A stretch of 8,817 bases of DNA, taken from assembly GCA_001766965.1 (NCBI GenBank), contig MEKM01000145.1:1-8817 (forward strand), given 5' to 3'. Both the position numbers and the translations under genes were made by a program. The notes below the pieces were generated by a model. It did no database searches. It worked only from the letters and a program-made list of their open reading frames with translations, and was not told the DNA's origin. Position 1 is the first letter of the stretch; the number at the start of each line of letters is the position of its first letter. The stretch is from Acidobacteria bacterium RIFCSPHIGHO2_01_FULL_67_28. GTDB taxonomy: Bacteria > Acidobacteriota > Terriglobia > Acidiferrales > 2-02-FULL-67-57. Below are positions 4,958-8,817 of this stretch, in pieces.

Positions 4958-5923
4958 TCAGCTCTTCGCCTCCGGCCCGCGCAGGAGCTCGATGAAGATG
5001 TCCTCCAGGCTGGCGCCCGAGACCTCCACCTTGAGCACGTGGCCCAGCCGGGCCAGGGCGCTCACCCGCTCGAGCACCTCCGCCTCTTCGGCTTTCAGGG
5101 CCAGCTCCACGGTGTTGTCCTCGATGTGCACGCGGACGGGCTGGAGGCGGGCCAGCTCGGCCTCGATGCGGGCCGGCAGCTGATCGAAGGTCATCGTGAT
5201 TTCATAGAGCCCGCGGGAGAGGAGCTTCAGGGCGTAGAGGTCGCCCCGCGCCACTTCCTTGCCCTGGTTCATGATGAGGATGTCGTCGCAGAGCTCTTCG
5301 GCCTCGCTCAAGACCTGCGTGGTCAGGACGATGGTGCGGCCGCTGGCCGCCTCTTCCCGCAGGTAGCCCATCACCGCCCGCTTGAGGATCGGGTCCATCC
5401 CGGTGGAGAACTCGTCGAGGAAGACGACGGGCGTGTCCACCATAAAGACCTTGGCCACCTGCACGCGCCGGCGGAAGCCCCCGCTCAAGTCCTGCACTTT
5501 GCGGTCGGCCTCCGGCGTGAGGTGGAACTTCTCCATCACCACGGCGGCGCGGCGGCGGGCTTCGGCGGCGGCGAGGTAATGGAAGCGGGCATAGGTCAGC
5601 AGGTTGTCGCGCGCGGTGAGGAACATCTCCGCGGCGCTCTCCTGGATGACCATGGAGATGCGCCGGCGCACTTCGAGCGGCTGCGCCACCACGTCGCAGC
5701 CCAGCACCCGCGCCCGGCCGCTCGTCGGCCGCAAGAGCGTGGTCAAGATCTTGAGCAGGGTGGTCTTGCCGGCGCCGTTCGGGCCGAGCAGGCCGAAGAT
5801 CTCCCCCCGGCGGACGGCGAAGCTCATCCCGTCCACGGCGCGCACCGGAGCGCCGCGCCCCGCCTTCGCGGGGTAAACCTTCACCAGCTCCTCGACCTGG
5901 AGGGCGTTCTCGTCTTGGCTCAC
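4958..5923 (-). CDS. ABC-2 exporter ATP-binding protein, DrrA-like
   Basis: A 321-residue ATPase powering the permease encoded just downstream. All nucleotide motifs are visible: Walker A GPNGAGKTT (47-55), Q-loop Q94 (MVIQES), signature LSGGF (146-150), Walker B VVFLDE (166-171) and D-loop STGMDP (173-178). The switch position reads TTQVLSEAEEL with Gln203 instead of His, as in DrrA-type drug exporter ATPases, where TTQYLEEAD is common. Residues 225-321 form an extra C-terminal domain (YEITMTFDQLPARIEAEL; then SGASLEDIFIELLRG), also normal in that group. Start is a GTG at 5923-5921 with a weak GAGG (complement of 5929-5932) six bases before it; no better in-frame start fits the family. First gene of a three-gene operon and divergent from the hydrolase; no convincing promoter was found. 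Confidence 0.92.
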   Translation of the reverse strand: MSQDENALQVEELVKVYPAKAGRGAPVRAVDGMSFAVRRGEIFGLLGPNGAGKTTLLKILTTLLRPTSGRARVLGCDVVAQPLEVRRRISMVIQESAAEMFLTARDNLLTYARFHYLAAAEARRRAAVVMEKFHLTPEADRKVQDLSGGFRRRVQVAKVFMVDTPVVFLDEFSTGMDPILKRAVMGYLREEAASGRTIVLTTQVLSEAEELCDDILIMNQGKEVARGDLYALKLLSRGLYEITMTFDQLPARIEAELARLQPVRVHIEDNTVELALKAEEAEVLERVSALARLGHVLKVEVSGASLEDIFIELLRGPEAKS

Positions 5924-5965
5924 GGCGGCCTCGGGGGTCCTGCCCGGGGGAAACCGCTAAAGAGC

Positions 5966-5994
5966 GGCTTGCGCTTGCCCGACTGTGGTAACAT
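5966..5994 (+). promoter_or_regulatory. Putative extended -10 promoter of hydrolase-acyltransferase operon
   Basis: TGG-TAACAT (5986-5994) is an extended -10 element, four of six bases matching TATAAT. At 17 bases upstream only the weak CGGCTT (5966-5971) fits a -35. Transcription would begin near 6001, giving a leader of about 30 bases that contains GGAGG (6016-6020) before the GTG at 6033. Moderate support only. Confidence 0.4.
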
Positions 5995-6032
5995 GCCGGC
6001 GATTCTACGCCCGCCGGAGGGCTCGCGAAGCT

Positions 6033-7025
6033 GTGGCCACGCCTCGTTACGGACGCCGACGCGAGCGGGGCCTGTGGGTGGCCATCGGGAATCTGCTCAA
6101 CGAGCTGCGCTACCCCACCACGCTGCGCGGCAAGATTATAGTCGGAACCCTGGCGGCGCTCATCTTCTCTTTTCTTAGCCTGGCGCTGGTGGCCGCCCTG
6201 CTGCTGTCGCGGGCCCTGTTCCCCTTGCAGACCGGGGAAACCATCGACCCCACCAGCTTCCTCGGCAACGTCGAGTCGCTGGAATTCATTACTCCCGACG
6301 GCAACTCGCACAGTGGCTGGTTCTTCCCCGGGCTGCGCGGCGCTCCGGTGGTGGTCATCTGCCACGGCTACCGCTCCAGCCGGTCGGAGATCCTGACGCT
6401 GGCCACCTCGCTCCAGCAGCACCGCTACAACGTCTTCGCCTTCAATTTCGCCGGCCACGGCGAGAGCCCCGTCGGCTACACCACCTTGGGGCACAAGGAG
6501 ACCGCGGAGCTCGTGGCCGCCCTGGAGATGCTCGCCGCGCGCGACGACATCGACACCAACCGGATGGGCGTCTGGGGGTATTCGCTGGGCGCCTACACCG
6601 CCCTGAACGCCGCCCAGCAGTTTCCCCGGGTGAAGGCGGTGGCCATGGACTCGATCTATCCCCGCCCGGACGACCTGCTGCGGCGGGAGCTCGCCCGGGG
6701 CGGCGGCGGCGGCATTCCTCTGGTCACCACTCTCACCGTGCTGGAGTTCCACGTCTTCAGCCTTTTCACCGGCAGCAGCCCCGACCCGGTCGAGGGACTC
6801 CCGCGCACCGGCGGCCTGCCGAAGCTCTTCGTCGTCGGCGACGACGCCCCCGCCCTGGCCGAGTACACCCGCGAACTCTATCAGGAGGCGCCCGGGCCCA
6901 AGGAGCTGGTGCAACTGCCGCGCACCAACATGGCCCTGCTGGTCGAAGATGAGCGCCGCAACTACGAAAACCTGGTGGTCACCTTTTTCCTCCGCACCCT
7001 GCCGCTGGTCACCTCCGGCCCGTAA
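6033..7025 (+). CDS. Membrane-anchored alpha/beta hydrolase, catalytic His apparently missing
   Basis: About 330 residues from the preferred GTG at 6033. A basic N-terminus and one strong hydrophobic segment (about 35-59, IIVGTLAALIFSFLSLALVA) anchor it in the inner membrane, with the hydrolase domain probably periplasmic. The domain resembles BEM46/YfhR-type hydrolases: oxyanion loop VICHGYRSSRSE (from about 108), FNFAGHGES, nucleophile elbow GYSLG with Ser184, then FVVGDDAP with Asp270/271 as the acid. The His expected about 25 residues later is not there: the equivalent segment reads LPRTNMALLV, and no His follows to the end. Starts at 5985 (GTG) or 6078 (GTG) are possible; 6033 was chosen because GGAGG lies upstream and the putative -10 rules out the earlier one. 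It is followed after 14 bases by an acyltransferase, probably in one operon. Confidence 0.78.
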   Translation: MATPRYGRRRERGLWVAIGNLLNELRYPTTLRGKIIVGTLAALIFSFLSLALVAALLLSRALFPLQTGETIDPTSFLGNVESLEFITPDGNSHSGWFFPGLRGAPVVVICHGYRSSRSEILTLATSLQQHRYNVFAFNFAGHGESPVGYTTLGHKETAELVAALEMLAARDDIDTNRMGVWGYSLGAYTALNAAQQFPRVKAVAMDSIYPRPDDLLRRELARGGGGGIPLVTTLTVLEFHVFSLFTGSSPDPVEGLPRTGGLPKLFVVGDDAPALAEYTRELYQEAPGPKELVQLPRTNMALLVEDERRNYENLVVTFFLRTLPLVTSGP

Positions 7026-7039
7026 GCGGGCTGGCCCGG

Positions 7040-7969
7040 ATGCCTCCTGAACGGAAAGACCTCCGCTGGCGGCATCGTTTCGAGTACGCCGCGGTCGTGG
7101 TTCTCTTTGCCGCGCTGCGCTGGCTGCCGCGGGCGCTGGCGCGGGCAGGCGGCGCCGCCGTGGCGCGACTCTTCTATTGGCTTCACCTCCGCTGGCGCCG
7201 CGTGGCCCGCGTCAACCTGCGCGTAGCGTTTCCCGAAAAATCAGAGGCCGAGCGCGAGCGCATCCTCCGGGCCGCCTTCCGGCAGTGGGGGTGGCTCGTG
7301 GCCGAGTTCGCCCGCTTCCCCCGGCACACGGTCGCGAGCATCGAAGATGTCATCGGCTACGACGGGCTGGAGAACTACGAGCAGGCGGCGGCGCGCGGCA
7401 AAGGCGTGCTCTATTTGACGGCGCACGTGGGGGCGTGGGAGTTGAGCTCCTTTGCCCATTCGCTGCACGGGTGCCCGCTCGCCTACGTGAACCGTCCGCT
7501 CGACAACCCCTTGGTGGATCGCCTGGTGAACCGCTACCGGTGCCTGGGCGGCAACCGCGCCATTGACCGCCGCCAGGCCGCTCGCGCCATCCTCGAAGAG
7601 CTGGCCCGCGGCGCCGCCGTTGGCATCCTGATGGACCAGAACGTGCTCGAGGGCGACGGCAACGTCTTCGCCGACTTCTTCGGCGTCCCCGCCAGCACCA
7701 CCGCCGGCCTGGCCCGCATTGCCCTGCGCACCGACGCCGCGGTGGTGCCGGTGTTCGTGCTCTGGGATGAAGAGAAAGGGAAGTACCGGCTGCGCTTCGA
7801 GCCGGCCTTAGAGCTCACGCGCACGGGCGACACCGACCGCGACGTCCGGGAAAACACCGCCCGCTTCAACAAAGTGATTGAAGACGTCGTTTGCCGCTAC
7901 CCCGACCAGTGGCTGTGGATCCACCGCCGCTGGTCCACTCGCCCCTCCGGCCAGCCGTCGCTGTACTAA
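7040..7969 (+). CDS. LpxL/HtrB-family lysophospholipid acyltransferase
   Basis: A 309-residue acyltransferase of the lipid A biosynthesis acyltransferase family (LPLAT superfamily), near the family's usual 300 residues. Evidence: one N-terminal hydrophobic helix (about 14-34), the NLRVAFPEKSEAER element (59-72) typical of LpxL, the catalytic HxxxxE motif TAHVGAWEL (H129, E134), YVNRPLDNP (149-157) for acyl substrate binding, GILMDQN (195-201), then FFGVPASTTAGLARIALRT, and the C-terminal PDQWLWIHRRW (288-298) signature. In Gram-negatives such enzymes add secondary acyl chains to lipid A at the inner face of the inner membrane; related proteins acylate other lipids, so the acceptor is not certain. 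It sits 14 bases after the hydrolase stop with only a poor ribosome site, suggesting coupling to it, and converges with the gene to its right, stops nine bases apart. Confidence 0.9.
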   Translation: MPPERKDLRWRHRFEYAAVVVLFAALRWLPRALARAGGAAVARLFYWLHLRWRRVARVNLRVAFPEKSEAERERILRAAFRQWGWLVAEFARFPRHTVASIEDVIGYDGLENYEQAAARGKGVLYLTAHVGAWELSSFAHSLHGCPLAYVNRPLDNPLVDRLVNRYRCLGGNRAIDRRQAARAILEELARGAAVGILMDQNVLEGDGNVFADFFGVPASTTAGLARIALRTDAAVVPVFVLWDEEKGKYRLRFEPALELTRTGDTDRDVRENTARFNKVIEDVVCRYPDQWLWIHRRWSTRPSGQPSLY

Positions 7970-7978
7970 TCGGATCGG

Positions 7979-8817
7979 TCAGCGGCGGGGGAACTTCGGG
8001 TCGGCCAGGGCTTCCAGCAACTGCTTGGTGTGGCGCTCGGTGTGCGCCGAGATGAAAAGCAGCCACTGGTAGGCGTCCATCTTGCCCAGGGGCGAGTCGG
8101 CCGCGTGGGCGCGCAGGTCGGGCGTGTTCTTCAGGAACTCGAGGGTGCGGGCGCGCCGCTCGAGCAGGGCTTGGAGAGCCTTTTGCGGCGAGGCGAACTT
8201 ACCGGCGGGGGCGACCGTCTCGGGCGCTTTGGCGGTGAAGGTGCGGTCGGCGACCAGGGCCAGGACCTTGTCGTCCAGGGCGCGCAGGTCGCGCGGCTCG
8301 TTGGACGCGGGGCTCTTCAGTACGCGGTCTTTGATGAGGCCCATCAGAAAATCTTCGCTAAGCGCCAGGTGCTCCACGATCTCGGCGGGGGACCAGCGGT
8401 CGGGCGAGGCCTTGAAGTTCCACTGCTTCTTCGAGAGCCCGGCGGTGGCGCCGACCAAGTAGGAGCGGCTCTGCTCCAGGTGTTTGACGCCGCGCTCGAG
8501 GTCTTCCTTGGCGAGCGCGGGGGCGACGCGCGTGTGGACCATCTCGAACACCCGGAACTCTTTGCCGTCCGGCCCGGGGCCCCACATCTCCAGCGTGTAG
8601 CGGTCGGGCCCGTCGAAGCGGTAGACCTCGCGGAACCAGGAGGGCTTGCCGGCCATCAGGTCGTCCACATCGCCGCGCATGATGCGCACCTTGCCCTGCC
8701 CGTCGCACTCGCCGGTCGCATAAAGCATCATGGTTCCGAAGCTGTCCTGCCAGGATTCGACGTACTTGTTCTTGAACTTGTCGTAGCCCACCGTGCCTTC
8801 GCCGGTGAAGGGCTGGC
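7979..8817 (-). CDS. DUF1579-DinB fusion protein, N-terminus outside window
   Basis: Open to the right edge, so the start is not in view (an in-frame GTG at 8791 is internal, as conserved residues PFTGEGT lie before it). The first part, from base 8817 to about 8520, matches DUF1579: PFTGEGTVGYDKFKNKYVES, then DSFGTMMLYATGECDGQGK and DRYTLEMWGPGPDGKE, a lipocalin-like beta barrel of unknown function. From about 8500 to 7985 follows a DinB-like four-helix domain: LSKKQWNFKASPDRWSPAEI then EHLALSE. The DinB metal triad seems complete: one His (codon 8371-8369) plus HTERH (codons 8044-8042 and 8032-8030). DinB proteins include thiol-dependent metal enzymes, but many are uncharacterised. It is convergent with the acyltransferase; stops are nine bases apart with no terminator between. 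Domain calls good; function unknown. Confidence 0.78.
   Translation of the reverse strand, partial: QPFTGEGTVGYDKFKNKYVESWQDSFGTMMLYATGECDGQGKVRIMRGDVDDLMAGKPSWFREVYRFDGPDRYTLEMWGPGPDGKEFRVFEMVHTRVAPALAKEDLERGVKHLEQSRSYLVGATAGLSKKQWNFKASPDRWSPAEIVEHLALSEDFLMGLIKDRVLKSPASNEPRDLRALDDKVLALVADRTFTAKAPETVAPAGKFASPQKALQALLERRARTLEFLKNTPDLRAHAADSPLGKMDAYQWLLFISAHTERHTKQLLEALADPKFPRR

Noticed and set aside
3568..4995. A 475-codon open frame on the plus strand, opposite the methyltransferase and permease
   Set aside because: Its translation is His/Gln/Glu/Arg-rich low-complexity text without any recognisable motif, while the minus strand encodes two clear conserved proteins. It is a by-product of GC-rich codon usage.
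5953..5967. Small CCGCT-AAAG-AGCGG hairpin between the divergent operons as an operator
   Set aside because: A five-base stem alone is weak evidence and no second copy or known binding motif was found.
4955..6178. A 407-codon plus-strand open frame opposite the ABC ATPase
   Set aside because: It is antisense to all the ABC motifs, runs through the divergent promoter region into the hydrolase gene in another frame, and shows no domain signal.
5202..6914. A 570-codon minus-strand open frame across the hydrolase and ATPase genes
   Set aside because: It crosses two well-supported genes in the wrong frames; its second half is a shifted reading of the ATPase (Arg/Pro-rich), so it is not coding.

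Overview
This is a GC-rich bacterial chromosome segment with nine protein genes, two of them cut by the window edges. No tRNA, rRNA, CRISPR array, transposase or phage gene is visible. Several features suggest an Acidobacteriota-like genome: secreted amidohydrolases with degenerate metal sites, a DUF1579-DinB protein, short palindromic intergenic repeats resembling those common in such genomes, and -10 boxes lying almost on the start codon. This assignment rests on recalled family and repeat patterns, not on a search, and is only moderately certain.

Layout: (1) 1-952, minus strand: N-terminal two thirds or so of a secreted amidohydrolase-fold protein whose first metal-binding His pair is missing. 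(2) 953-1352: a 400-base divergent gap rich in palindromic repeats. (3) 1353-1703, plus: a small zinc metallopeptidase with an HExxH motif. (4) 1704-1929: a convergent gap filled by two inverted-repeat elements. (5) 1930-2916, minus: a tandem GNAT acetyltransferase with a clear -35/-10 promoter. (6) 2917-3141: a divergent gap with a long imperfect inverted repeat. (7) 3142-3480, plus: a single-domain cupin. (8) 3481-3582: a convergent gap with two 9-bp-stem hairpins. (9) 5923 to 3583, minus: a tightly packed operon of ABC-2 exporter ATPase, ABC-2 permease and a PmtA-like methyltransferase. (10) 6033-7969, plus: a membrane-anchored alpha/beta hydrolase followed 14 bases later by an LpxL/HtrB-type acyltransferase. 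(11) 7979-8817, minus: a partial DUF1579-DinB protein.

How the genes may work together: the half from about 3.6 to 8.0 kb leans towards the cell envelope. It has an ABC-2 exporter coupled to a methyltransferase that resembles phospholipid N-methyltransferases, and, divergently, a membrane-bound hydrolase with an acyltransferase of lipid A/phospholipid type. A shared role in lipid modification or export is an inference from gene order. The left half looks like unrelated single genes separated by repeats.

The most notable signals are: a mosaic of palindromic repeat families in four intergenic gaps, with one supplying a gene's stop codon; two enzyme-fold proteins lacking catalytic residues (the amidohydrolase and the alpha/beta hydrolase); and the exporter-methyltransferase operon. 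No complete novel system (defence, secretion, biosynthetic cluster) is clearly supported.
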